Below are positions 50,879 to 59,540 of a DNA stretch of 64,000 nucleotides, in pieces. Position numbers and translations under genes: made by a program. Under the pieces are notes generated by a model, which saw nothing but the letters and a program-made list of their open reading frames with translations, had not been told where the DNA came from and searched no databases. Every line of letters begins with the position of its first letter. The first letter of the stretch is position 1. This DNA comes from Hyphomonadaceae bacterium (lineage in GTDB: Bacteria > Pseudomonadota > Alphaproteobacteria > Caulobacterales > Hyphomonadaceae): assembly GCA_030697555.1 (NCBI GenBank), contig JAUYPV010000002.1, positions 1 to 64,000 of the forward strand. Reading direction: 5' to 3'.

Positions 50879-53509
50879 ATGCGAACCGAAACGCCGCCAC
50901 CCGTCAGGCTTGCCGACTACAAGCCGTTTCCGTTCAGAATCGAACAGGTGCGCCTGCTGTTTCAGCTTGAGCCCGGGGCCACTCACGTCAAATCGGAACT
51001 GATGGTTCGCCGGACGGACGAGTCCGACACGCCGCTTCGCCTGGATGGCGAAAAACTTGTTCTCAAGAGCGTCGTTATCAACGGCCAGCCGCTCGACGAT
51101 GCCGACTTCGCGGTGGAGCCCGAAGGTCTTGTCATCTTCAAGCCCGGCGATGTTTTCACGCTCGAAATCGAAACCGAGATATCGCCCGAGACCAACACGG
51201 AGCTGTCCGGCCTCTATATCTCCGGTAACCGCTTCTGCACCCAGTGCGAGGCTGAAGGCTTTCGCCGGATCACCTACTATCCCGACCGGCCGGACGTGCT
51301 CGCCCCATTCTTTGTGCGGATCGAGGCAGACCGCGTGCGCTATCCCTACCTTCTCTCCAACGGCAACATGTCGGGCGAAGGCGATCTCGGTGAAGGCCGG
51401 CACTTCGCGGAATGGACCGACCCGCATCCGAAGCCGTCCTATCTCTTCGCCCTGGTAGGCGGCGATTTCGATGTCCTCGAAGATTCCTTCACCACCTGCA
51501 CCAGCAGGCCGGTGAAGCTCGCCATCTATGTAGAGAAAGGTGACGCGCCGCGTGCGGCCTATGCCATGCGCTCGCTCAAGCGCGCCATGTCCTGGGACGA
51601 GGATGTGTTCGGCCGCGAATACGACCTCGACATCTTCCAGATCGTCGCTGTGCGCGACTTCAACTTTGGCGCAATGGAGAACAAGGGTCTCAACATCTTC
51701 AACTCGGCCTACGTCCTCGCCGACGGACAGACCGCGACCGACACGGATTTCGAGGCGATCGAAAGCATCGTTGCGCACGAGTACTTCCACAACTGGACCG
51801 GCAACCGCATCACCTGCCGCGACTGGTTCCAGCTCTGCCTGAAGGAAGGTCTCACGGTCTATCGCGACCAGGAGTTCACCAAGGCGATGCGCTCGCCTGC
51901 CGTGGCGCGCATCAAGGAGGTGATCCGCCTGCGGACACGGCAGTTTCCGGAAGACGCCGGGCCGCTGGCCCATGCGGTGCGCCCCGACGCCTACGCGCGC
52001 ATCGACAACCTCTATACCGCGACGGTTTACGAAAAGGGCGCCGAAGTCATTCGTATGCTTCGGCTGATGATCGGCGACGAAGCATTCTTCGCTGGTATGA
52101 ATCGCTATTTCGACATGCAGGACGGAAAGGCCGCCACGGTCGAGGACTTCATCGGCGCCTTCCAGCCTTCGACGCCGCACGACCTGCAGGCCTTTGCACA
52201 ATGGTATTCGCAGGCCGGCACGCCGCATGTTCGCGCCAAGGGCGACTATGACCCGACGACCCGTTCATGGCGGCTAACCCTCACGCAAACGACGGCCCCA
52301 ACGCCCGGCCAGCCGGTGAAAGCGCCGCAAAGAATTCCCGTCCGCGTCGCCCTATTCGATGCGAACGGGCTCAAACTGGAGACCAGGCTGAAGGGCGCTT
52401 CATCGGCGGAACACACTGTCCTGCTCGACAAGGTCTCGGATTCCTTCACCTTCGCGGATGTCGCTTCGCAGCCGCGCCCCTCGCTCAATCGCGGATTCTC
52501 TGCACCCATCCGCCTGACCGACGATCTCACGGAATCCGATCGCGCCGCGCTCGCAGGACACGACGACGATGCGTTTGCGCAATGGGAGGCCCTGCAGACC
52601 ATCTCCCGTGCGCTGATCCTCGACGCGGTGGGTGGAGGCGCTCGTGAGCCTGACCGTGCGCGTCTACAGGCTTTTGTCCAGTCGCTTCGCCATTCCGTTG
52701 CCCGCGCGGCGCCAACCGATCCCGCCTACGCCGCATTGCTGCTCTACCTCCCGACCGTCGGTGAACTCATCCTCGACGTCCGCGACGCCGATCCTTCCGC
52801 GATCCACGCCGTGCGCCTCCATGTGCGCCGCGCCATAGCGCGTGCCCTCGAAGACCTGCTTCTTGGCGTGCTCGACCGCAACGAGCCCGTCACGTTCGAT
52901 CCATCGGCCCGCGCTGCAGGCCGCCGGTCGTTGCGCGCTTCTTCGCTCTCGCTGCTGTCGGCGCTTGGTGATCGCCACGAAAAGCTGGTCTCTCAGGCCT
53001 ATCGCCTCGCCGCCACGATGACCGAGACGCTTGCCGCGCTCGGAGCGCTCTCGAACATCGAAAGCGACGCTTTCGACGAAGCCCTCCGGGACTTCGAGTC
53101 CCGCTGGTCGAGCCAGCCGTTGGTCATGGACAAGTGGTACGGCGTCCAGGCGATGTCGGTGCGCGACGATCTACGCGAACGCCTGCAGAGGCTTGTCGAG
53201 CGTCCCGACTACGATCTGCGCAACCCCAACCGCGTCCGGTCGTTGGCCGCGTCCTTCTCCATGAGCAACCCGGTCGCGTTCCACACGGCCGATGGCTGGG
53301 GCTATCGTTTTGTCGGTGACTTGATCCTCAAGGTAGACCCGCTCAACCCGGCCCTGTCGGCCCGGCTATCGACGGCTTTCGAAAGCTGGAGGTCGTTCAA
53401 CGCGGCCCGGCGCGAAAAGGCCAATGCGGAGCTGGCGCGTCTATCGGAAGCCGGGCTTTCGAAGAACGCCCAGGACATTGTCAGCCGGGCGCTGGCCGAA
53501 CCGGGCTGA
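50879..53509 (+). CDS. pepN: aminopeptidase N (M1 family)
   Basis: An 876-residue zinc aminopeptidase that removes N-terminal residues from peptides in the cytoplasm. The substrate-binding GAMENKGLNIFNS and the zinc site VAHEYFHNWTGNRIT are both present, and the four-domain length fits E. coli-type PepN. The start at 50879 gives the expected RLADYKPFPFRIEQV N-terminus. It stands alone in its orientation, with 118 bases to the next gene. Confidence 0.95.
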   Translation: MRTETPPPVRLADYKPFPFRIEQVRLLFQLEPGATHVKSELMVRRTDESDTPLRLDGEKLVLKSVVINGQPLDDADFAVEPEGLVIFKPGDVFTLEIETEISPETNTELSGLYISGNRFCTQCEAEGFRRITYYPDRPDVLAPFFVRIEADRVRYPYLLSNGNMSGEGDLGEGRHFAEWTDPHPKPSYLFALVGGDFDVLEDSFTTCTSRPVKLAIYVEKGDAPRAAYAMRSLKRAMSWDEDVFGREYDLDIFQIVAVRDFNFGAMENKGLNIFNSAYVLADGQTATDTDFEAIESIVAHEYFHNWTGNRITCRDWFQLCLKEGLTVYRDQEFTKAMRSPAVARIKEVIRLRTRQFPEDAGPLAHAVRPDAYARIDNLYTATVYEKGAEVIRMLRLMIGDEAFFAGMNRYFDMQDGKAATVEDFIGAFQPSTPHDLQAFAQWYSQAGTPHVRAKGDYDPTTRSWRLTLTQTTAPTPGQPVKAPQRIPVRVALFDANGLKLETRLKGASSAEHTVLLDKVSDSFTFADVASQPRPSLNRGFSAPIRLTDDLTESDRAALAGHDDDAFAQWEALQTISRALILDAVGGGAREPDRARLQAFVQSLRHSVARAAPTDPAYAALLLYLPTVGELILDVRDADPSAIHAVRLHVRRAIARALEDLLLGVLDRNEPVTFDPSARAAGRRSLRASSLSLLSALGDRHEKLVSQAYRLAATMTETLAALGALSNIESDAFDEALRDFESRWSSQPLVMDKWYGVQAMSVRDDLRERLQRLVERPDYDLRNPNRVRSLAASFSMSNPVAFHTADGWGYRFVGDLILKVDPLNPALSARLSTAFESWRSFNAARREKANAELARLSEAGLSKNAQDIVSRALAEPG

Positions 53510-53565
53510 AACTTCGAGCAAACACGGGTTTAGAGCCGAGAACGCTCCAGGCTGCCCCGGTATCG

Positions 53566-53580
53566 TTAACCGCTGACTAA
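53566..53580 (+). promoter_or_regulatory. CtrA-like half-conserved box upstream of the EAL gene
   Basis: TTAA-CCGCTGA-CTAA differs from the CtrA consensus TTAA-N7-TTAA by one base. It lies 49-63 bases upstream of the EAL-protein start. Alone it would be weak evidence, but a perfect box lies upstream of the kinase two genes on. Confidence 0.4.
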
Positions 53581-53628
53581 TCATGCACCTTTAGCGTTCA
53601 CAGTGCGTTTACGTGGCCGGGCGGAAGC

Positions 53629-54753
53629 ATGTCGCTTTCAAATCTTGATGGTGATCGATTTCGCGAGTTCGCTTTCGCGGCCGCGGACCTGTTGATCGCG
53701 ACAGACGCTGGGGGACGCATTCTCGACGCCGCAGGCGACGCCTCGCTGCTTCATCACCCCTCGAGTGATCGTCTGATCGGGAAAAATGCGCTCGAGCTGA
53801 TCAGCGAAGGTGAAACGCGGCGGCTGCGCGAGGACCTTTGGGCGCTCGGCCCCGGCCGCCGGATCTCGTGGGACGATGCAACCGCGATGGAAGGTGGGCG
53901 CCGCATCATCGTGCAGCGCAGCCTTGTGTCGCCCAACACATTCAGCTTTGCCGTCTTGCGCACGCCATCCTCGACACAGGTTCGCGGCGACCGCGCCGAA
54001 GAACTGCTTTCAGACCGTTTCCGCGACGCCGTGATGAACGGCCGCCTGATGGCCGCGCGCCAGCCTGTGGTCGACACTCGCACAGGCGCAATCAGCCACT
54101 ACGAAATCCTCGCTCGCTTCAACGGCGAAGAGTCGCCGATGGGCATGATCGCAGCGGCGGAGAAGACCGGCCAGATCAGCCATCTTGACTACATCATGGT
54201 CAGCGCCGCCGCCGCGCGCCTTTCCGAGTCCCAGGATCCCGGCTTTCGTCTCGCCGTGAATGTCTCCGGCGAGTCGATTCAGCGCCTAGACGTGATCCGC
54301 GAACTTTGCGCGGTGATCTCAGGCCACGACTTCCGGCGCGACCGCCTGATTCTGGAGATAACGGAGTCCGCGGAGATTCAGGACATCGACACCGCAGCTC
54401 AGGCCGTGACCATGCTGCGCGCCTGCGGCATCGGTGTTTCGCTCGATGATTTTGGCGCGGGCGCAGCTTCATTTGGTTATCTGCGCGCACTGGATGTGGA
54501 CGGTCTCAAGTTCGACGGCAGCTTCCTCCAGGCCGCTGCACACAATCTTCGCGGCATCGCTCTCATGCGCAACGTGGCCCGCATGTGCGCTGAGCTTGGC
54601 ATCGCGTCTGTCGGTGAGCGTGTTGAAACGGAGAATGATCGCAAGGTGCTGCTCGAGGCGGGCGTGCGGTTCGCGCAAGGATATCTCTACGGCCAGCCGG
54701 CGATCGACGAGACCTTCTTTCCCAGAAGCGGCTCGCAGCGCAGCGCAGCATAG
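53629..54753 (+). CDS. PAS-EAL cyclic-di-GMP phosphodiesterase
   Basis: A 374-residue cytoplasmic protein. Residues about 10-110 look like a PAS sensor (FAAADLLIATDAGGRILDAAG). Residues about 130-365 are an EAL domain in which EAL is written EIL (SHYEILARF). The key catalytic residues remain: Asn in NVSGES, Glu in LEITESAE, paired Asp in LDDFGAGAASFGYL, Lys in LKFDGSF and Glu in GERVET. It is therefore probably active in breaking down c-di-GMP. It is followed after 14 bases by a receiver protein and 660 bases later by a histidine kinase. Confidence 0.9.
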   Translation: MSLSNLDGDRFREFAFAAADLLIATDAGGRILDAAGDASLLHHPSSDRLIGKNALELISEGETRRLREDLWALGPGRRISWDDATAMEGGRRIIVQRSLVSPNTFSFAVLRTPSSTQVRGDRAEELLSDRFRDAVMNGRLMAARQPVVDTRTGAISHYEILARFNGEESPMGMIAAAEKTGQISHLDYIMVSAAAARLSESQDPGFRLAVNVSGESIQRLDVIRELCAVISGHDFRRDRLILEITESAEIQDIDTAAQAVTMLRACGIGVSLDDFGAGAASFGYLRALDVDGLKFDGSFLQAAAHNLRGIALMRNVARMCAELGIASVGERVETENDRKVLLEAGVRFAQGYLYGQPAIDETFFPRSGSQRSAA

Positions 54754-54767
54754 CGACGGGGATCGCC

Positions 54768-55307
54768 ATGGACCGCGCGATGGAACGACTGAAGGTGCTG
54801 GTGGTGGACGACAACCATCACATGACCAACATCGTCAAGACGATCCTGCGTGGGATCGGGATCAAGGACCTGGCCGACGTGAGCAACGCCTCCGACGCGT
54901 TCCAGGCCATACGCATCACGCCGGTCGACCTGATCATCGCCGACTACGCGATGGAACCAGTTGATGGCTGCGAACTGACGAAGCTGATCCGCACGGCTTC
55001 GGATAGCCCCAATCACTACGTGCCCATCATCATGCTGACGGCCTACGCGGAACGTTCGAAGGTTGAGGCGGCGCGCGATGCTGGTGTCACTGAGTTCTGC
55101 GCCAAGCCTGTGACGGCGACCGAGCTTTACCGCAAGGTCGCCGCCGTCATCAATACGCCCCGCTCTTTCATCCGCACCAGCGTGTATTTTGGCCCGGACC
55201 GCCGGCGCCGCAAGGACGACGCCTACAAGGGCGATGAACGCCGCGAAAGCCTGTTTGGGCCCAAGGGGGCGACCGTCCTGACCAGGCCGGTGGAACCCGT
55301 CGCTTAG
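54768..55307 (+). CDS. single-domain response regulator with basic tail
   Basis: A 179-residue protein. Residues 8-125 are a CheY-like receiver: acidic pocket VVDDN, phosphoacceptor Asp in DLIIADYAMEPVDG, Thr in IIMLTAY and Lys in CAKPVT. The about 50-residue tail is basic and contains FGPDRRRRKDD and KGDERRE, with no DNA-binding domain. It may signal by protein contact, with the tail as an interaction site. It sits between the EAL protein and the kinase, which may phosphorylate it. Confidence 0.9.
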   Translation: MDRAMERLKVLVVDDNHHMTNIVKTILRGIGIKDLADVSNASDAFQAIRITPVDLIIADYAMEPVDGCELTKLIRTASDSPNHYVPIIMLTAYAERSKVEAARDAGVTEFCAKPVTATELYRKVAAVINTPRSFIRTSVYFGPDRRRRKDDAYKGDERRESLFGPKGATVLTRPVEPVA

Positions 55308-55367
55308 GGCCGCCAAACCTGCACTTGTCGGGTTCCACGCGACCATTCGTGCGGTCCTGGCCCACAG

Positions 55368-55382
55368 TTAATCCCTCATTAA
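55368..55382 (+). promoter_or_regulatory. perfect CtrA-type box upstream of the histidine kinase
   Basis: TTAA-TCCCTCA-TTAA matches the CtrA consensus TTAA-N7-TTAA exactly and lies 31-45 bases before the kinase start codon. CtrA is the cell-cycle regulator of many alphaproteobacteria. Binding is inferred from the motif. Confidence 0.6.
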
Positions 55383-55412
55383 CCCTTTCGCAGCTTTTCG
55401 AATCCAAAGCTG

Positions 55413-57734
55413 GTGAATCCGCTCGGATACGGAAGGATTCTGTTTTTGGGGACACGAGCGTCGAGGGGCCCGAAGGCGCAGTCTGCGCCTAAGCCGCGCG
55501 GTGCGGTCCCCGTCGGCATGCTCTGCGTCCTGATGCTCGCCTTTGGCGGGTCGCTGGCCCTGAAGGCCCTGGAAGAACGGCAATCTTCGGACAGCGTTAT
55601 CCTCACGCAGCAGACACGGGAAGCCGAAACTCTCGCTGGCCATGTTCGAGCCGAGCTGATTGCTTCGCGGGCGCGCATGGAGGGCTTGCTACTAACGGGC
55701 GCTTCGCTGGAAGCGATCCGTCGCGGTGTTCCGTTCGACGCCGTCAGCGAGCGCCAGCCGCCCGCCGGGGTCTGGGCCCAGCTGGCCGACAAGGAAGGTG
55801 TTCGGGTCTTCGCCCAGGACAGCCGGGGCAGGTGGACTTCTGGCGTCCGCGCCAGTGTGGCCCTGATGCCGGAGGCGCTCGATGGCCGCAGCTTTTACCT
55901 GACCCCTGCGACCAGCGCGGTTCTCAGTGTTCGTTTCGAACAGGTTGACTTCAAGCGCTCGGCCGTTGCGTGCGCTCCGGTATCGAATGCCGGCATCGCC
56001 GCTTGTGTCTTCCGGCCGACGCCGCTGGTCGATTTCGGCGATCTGAATCGCATCGTGATCTATGGCTTGCTCCTGGCCGCCCCCGCGCTGGCGGTCTTCG
56101 GCCTGGTCGGCACGATCAGGCGGCTGCAGCGCGAGAAGAGCGAAGCACAGGCCGCGATACCTGCGCCCACGGCACTTGCGGCGTCATCCTGGCGCGGCTT
56201 TGAAGTCGCGGGGCAGATCGGCCTCTGGCGATGGGATCCGGTGACACAACTGCTCACGATCGGTCAGGAAGCGGCTTCGCTCGTCGGCGCGCTTCGGCAT
56301 GGCGAGATGACGCTCGATGAGTTCTGCTCGATGATCGCGGATGACGATCGCCGCCGCGTGCAGAGCGCGCTTGAGCTTGCCGAACCTGTGCGTCAGATCA
56401 ATGCCGCCTTCCAGGGCGCCGGACGCTCTTCCGGGAAATACTTCGAGATGATCGGCGGCGCAGGGGCCGCCGATGGCGCGTTCTCCGGCGCCATCCTCAA
56501 CGTCACCGACCGCATTCAGGGGCAGCACCGCTCCCGCCGCGCCGAGGCGCTGGCCCGCACTGCGCTCGACGCGCATCCGGGTCCCTTCGCTGTCTGGGAC
56601 AACCGCAAACGTCTCACACACTGGAACGCGGCGTTCGCGCGCGTCTTCAATCTCGACAAAACCGTGGTGCAGGCAGGCGCATCCTACGACTTCGTCATGG
56701 CCGAGCTGACCAAGTTCGTCCGCGTCGAACGCCCGCTTGGCGATGACGCAAACGCCCGCGAAATGCTGCTGCTTTCGGATCAGTGGGTCAGGCTGGTCGA
56801 CCGGCGCACCGCCAGCGGCGGCCTGATCACCGTCGGCCTCGACATCTCGAACCTGAAGCGCCAGGAAGCCTCGCTCCAGCGCTCGGAGCGCCGGCTGAAA
56901 GCAATGGTGGTGGAGCTTGAGCGCACCAAGGGACAAGCGCAGGAACTCGCCGAGAAATACGCGGATCAGAAATCCCGCGCCGAGCGCGCCAACCACACCA
57001 AAGGCGCCTTCCTCGCTAACATGAGCCACGAACTGCGTACACCACTCACCCACATCAACGGCTTCTCCGAGATGATGGCGGGCGAGATCTACGGCCCGCT
57101 CGGTGACGTGCGCTACAAGGACTACGCAGATGCGATCCTCCAGTCCGGCCAACACCTTCTCGACCTGATCAACGACATTCTCGACATGTCGAAGATCGAA
57201 GCCGGCAAAATGACGCTGCAGTCGCGCCTGATCGATGCTTCGGAAGCCGTCGATGCCGCGATTCGCCTGATCCGCCGCCGCGCGACCGACCGGCAGGTGT
57301 CGCTGATCTTCGATCCTGACGACGACCTACCGGATATCAACGGCGATCACCGCGCCATCAAACAGATGACGCTCAATCTCATCGCCAATGCGATCAAGTT
57401 CACGGATCCCGGCGGTGAGATCAAAGTCACCGTAGGCGTCGAGAAACAGTGGTTGGCGATCCGGGTGGCGGATACCGGCGTCGGCATTCCACCCGAAGAC
57501 CTGCCGCGCTTGGGCCAGCCTTTCGAGCAGGCGGGCAAGGACGACACCCGCAATCCCGGCGGGACAGGTCTTGGCCTCGCACTCACCAAATCCTTCGCCG
57601 AAATGCACGGCGGCTATCTGACGATCGAGAGCACGCTTGGCGTGGGCACCACAGTTTCGATCTTCCTGCCGCTGATAGCGGAATCCGGCTCGGCTACGCC
57701 AGCCCCACCCGGACGCGAACGCGCCAGCGTCTGA
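55413..57734 (+). CDS. membrane PAS-sensor histidine kinase (PleC-like architecture)
   Basis: A 773-residue kinase. One helix at about residues 30-52 and another at about 210-232 enclose a periplasmic sensor. Cytoplasmic PAS-like regions follow (HWNAAFARVFNLDKT), then a coiled coil at residues 485-525 leading to the HisKA phosphoacceptor FLANMSHELRTPLTHINGF and an ATPase domain with NLIANAIKFTDPGGE, DTGVGIP and GGTGLGLALTKSF. The layout resembles PleC/DivJ kinases of Caulobacterales. The start is a GTG at 55413 without a clear ribosome-binding site. A perfect CtrA-type box lies just upstream. Confidence 0.9.
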   Translation: MNPLGYGRILFLGTRASRGPKAQSAPKPRGAVPVGMLCVLMLAFGGSLALKALEERQSSDSVILTQQTREAETLAGHVRAELIASRARMEGLLLTGASLEAIRRGVPFDAVSERQPPAGVWAQLADKEGVRVFAQDSRGRWTSGVRASVALMPEALDGRSFYLTPATSAVLSVRFEQVDFKRSAVACAPVSNAGIAACVFRPTPLVDFGDLNRIVIYGLLLAAPALAVFGLVGTIRRLQREKSEAQAAIPAPTALAASSWRGFEVAGQIGLWRWDPVTQLLTIGQEAASLVGALRHGEMTLDEFCSMIADDDRRRVQSALELAEPVRQINAAFQGAGRSSGKYFEMIGGAGAADGAFSGAILNVTDRIQGQHRSRRAEALARTALDAHPGPFAVWDNRKRLTHWNAAFARVFNLDKTVVQAGASYDFVMAELTKFVRVERPLGDDANAREMLLLSDQWVRLVDRRTASGGLITVGLDISNLKRQEASLQRSERRLKAMVVELERTKGQAQELAEKYADQKSRAERANHTKGAFLANMSHELRTPLTHINGFSEMMAGEIYGPLGDVRYKDYADAILQSGQHLLDLINDILDMSKIEAGKMTLQSRLIDASEAVDAAIRLIRRRATDRQVSLIFDPDDDLPDINGDHRAIKQMTLNLIANAIKFTDPGGEIKVTVGVEKQWLAIRVADTGVGIPPEDLPRLGQPFEQAGKDDTRNPGGTGLGLALTKSFAEMHGGYLTIESTLGVGTTVSIFLPLIAESGSATPAPPGRERASV

Positions 57735-57752
57735 TCGGTTTCCTGGGATTTC

Positions 57753-58343
57753 CTAGTTCGTCTTTGCGGGCGCTGGCTCGCCACCGGTCGTGACCGAGGC
57801 GGGCGGCTTGTCGACGGGCTTGCCGTCGCCCTTCACGCCATCACCACGACCCTTGCTAGGGGGGCGATCGCGATCCGTGCGTTGCACACGCGCATTGAAT
57901 GGCGTCAGCAGGCCGACGGCTGCGGTCGCCCGCGCTTCCGGCGGCATCTTGCCGAGATGGCTGATGAGAATGTCCTCGGCGCTCTGCTGCATGCGTTGTT
58001 CACGCGTCTGGAAGATCGTGACCGCATCGCGCAACTTTGCTTCGTCGAACGGTTCCGCCAGCGCGGCGTCGTAAACGGCTTTTCCTGCCTCGCCCAGACG
58101 CTTGCGCTCTCCATCAAGCGCCACCCAGCGATCACGGAACTGCTGGCGCAGCTCCTTGCGGTCGCTGTCCGGAAGCTGCGCCCAGGCCGCCGCGACCACG
58201 TCCGACGTCGGTCCATAGCGCTCGAACTGGCTGGTCACCGGCGGCTTGTTTTGCTTGTTCGCAAGCTGTCCGCCGACAATGCCGAGAAGCGCCGCGTTGA
58301 CTGCCAGCGATCCGATCAGGAACAGGGACGTCTTGGAGGGCAT
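57753..58343 (-). CDS. periplasmic heavy-metal-sensor-like protein (CnrX/Spy type)
   Basis: A 196-residue protein anchored by an N-terminal helix (LFLIGSLAVNAALLGIVGG), with a helical periplasmic body (AAWAQLPDSDRKELRQQFRD and FQTREQRMQQSAED) like the CnrX/CpxP/Spy heavy-metal-resistance family. The last 40 residues are a Lys/Pro/Gly-rich tail. It ends the operon sigma factor - membrane protein - this gene, the same set as cnrH-Y-X. It may sense metal or envelope stress outside the inner membrane. Metal ligands are not obvious in the body. Confidence 0.72.
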   Translation of the reverse strand: MPSKTSLFLIGSLAVNAALLGIVGGQLANKQNKPPVTSQFERYGPTSDVVAAAWAQLPDSDRKELRQQFRDRWVALDGERKRLGEAGKAVYDAALAEPFDEAKLRDAVTIFQTREQRMQQSAEDILISHLGKMPPEARATAAVGLLTPFNARVQRTDRDRPPSKGRGDGVKGDGKPVDKPPASVTTGGEPAPAKTN

Positions 58344-58350
58344 GACGCGC

Positions 58351-58797
58351 CTAGTTCTCCGGCTCGTTCATTGCGCTCAGGAACACGGCGCCGGCGCCGG
58401 CTCCCTGGAGCGACAACATCTGATACTCAGTCGGATTGGCCGGTTGCTCCGGCTCGCCCGCATAACCGGCGGCGAAGCCAAGCGCCAGCGAAGCCGCGAT
58501 TGCTCCGCCGGTCGCCCATTGCGGCACATTCCATTTGCCGAACGCCCCGATCCGGGCTCGCGCCCTGTGGCGGTCCGGCGAAGACGAAATCACACTGGTT
58601 TCAAGCGCGATAGAAGCCGGCGCATCCTTCTCAAGCGCCAACAGATGATCGAACGCCCGCTCACTTTCCCAAATGTCCTTGATCCGGTGCGGTGCGACTT
58701 CCAGAAAGGCTTCCGCCGATGCGCGTTCGTCTTCCGGCCAACGCGACAATTCAGCGCCGTAGGCGCTGACCAGATTCATGAAACGAGCTTCGTTCAT
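58351..58797 (-). CDS. probable membrane anti-sigma factor
   Basis: A 148-residue protein. The N-terminal 60 residues are acidic and helical (RFMNLVSAYGAELSRWPED), as in anti-sigma domains that grip an ECF sigma factor. One membrane helix follows at about residues 98-116 (ATGGAIAASLALGFAAGYAG), then a short periplasmic tail. GGAG precedes the ATG at 58797; an ATG one codon earlier and a TTG further up are alternatives. Anti-sigma function is inferred from position next to the sigma gene and topology. Confidence 0.7.
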   Translation of the reverse strand: MNEARFMNLVSAYGAELSRWPEDERASAEAFLEVAPHRIKDIWESERAFDHLLALEKDAPASIALETSVISSSPDRHRARARIGAFGKWNVPQWATGGAIAASLALGFAAGYAGEPEQPANPTEYQMLSLQGAGAGAVFLSAMNEPEN

Positions 58798-58808
58798 CAT
58801 CCGCTCCG

Positions 58809-59375
58809 TCAACCTGTCTCGATCCCGCTCATCAGGTCTGCTCTCTCCTGAGAGAGCTCCGCCTTGAGCGTCCTGCGGGCCCGGGACAGAAGGCTCTCAA
58901 GGGCGTCAACGCTGACGCCCAGGATTTCCGCAGCTTCGATATTCGTCCGTTCCTGGTAGTAGCAAAGCACCAGCGCGGCGCGCTGACGCTCCGGAAGTTT
59001 CTGCAAGGACTCGCGCACCCGGTCACGCCGTTGGCGATCATCCAGCGCCTTGGTCGCAGAGGCGCGTATGTCCGGCGTCTCGGGAGAAATCTCCCCGCCC
59101 TGCCGACCGCTGCGGCGCAACCTGTCCAAGCAGAGGTTCATCGCCACTCTGTGCATCCAGGTTTCAAATTTTGCCTGCCCTGGCTTCCATGCCGCGGCGT
59201 GTTTCCAGACGCGAAGGAAGACTTCCTGCGCAACATCCTCGGCTTCTGCGTGATCGCCCAGCATGCGCCGAGCGAGCCCGACCATTCTGGGGAGATGACG
59301 GCGAACGAGTTCGGACGCGGCGCGTTTATCGCCGGCGCCGACACGGCGCACCAATTCCTCGTCTGGATCCCGCAT
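58809..59375 (-). CDS. ECF-family RNA polymerase sigma factor
   Basis: A 188-residue sigma factor with only regions 2 and 4. Region 2 shows GDHAEAEDVAQEVFLRVWKH, and FETWMHRVAMNLCLDRLRR. Region 4 shows LPERQRAALVLCYYQERTN followed by the DNA-recognition helix AEILGVSVDALESLLSRARR. It directs transcription of a small regulon, usually including its own operon. The 165-base region upstream to glnE should hold its promoter; I see no clear motif there. Confidence 0.93.
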   Translation of the reverse strand: MRDPDEELVRRVGAGDKRAASELVRRHLPRMVGLARRMLGDHAEAEDVAQEVFLRVWKHAAAWKPGQAKFETWMHRVAMNLCLDRLRRSGRQGGEISPETPDIRASATKALDDRQRRDRVRESLQKLPERQRAALVLCYYQERTNIEAAEILGVSVDALESLLSRARRTLKAELSQERADLMSGIETG

Positions 59376-59540
59376 GGCCTGGAAGCCAACTCCGAGAAAC
59401 GCTTCGCCCGGCCGATTGGCCAGTCCACCAAAGCTGTACTGCTCTCCACGTTATGCATCCTGCCGCGGCATTTGCCGAGCGTTACTTGCTCTCTGCGGAG
59501 CCTGTCTCAGCGCGCCTCGGCTACTCCTGTGTCCTGCATT

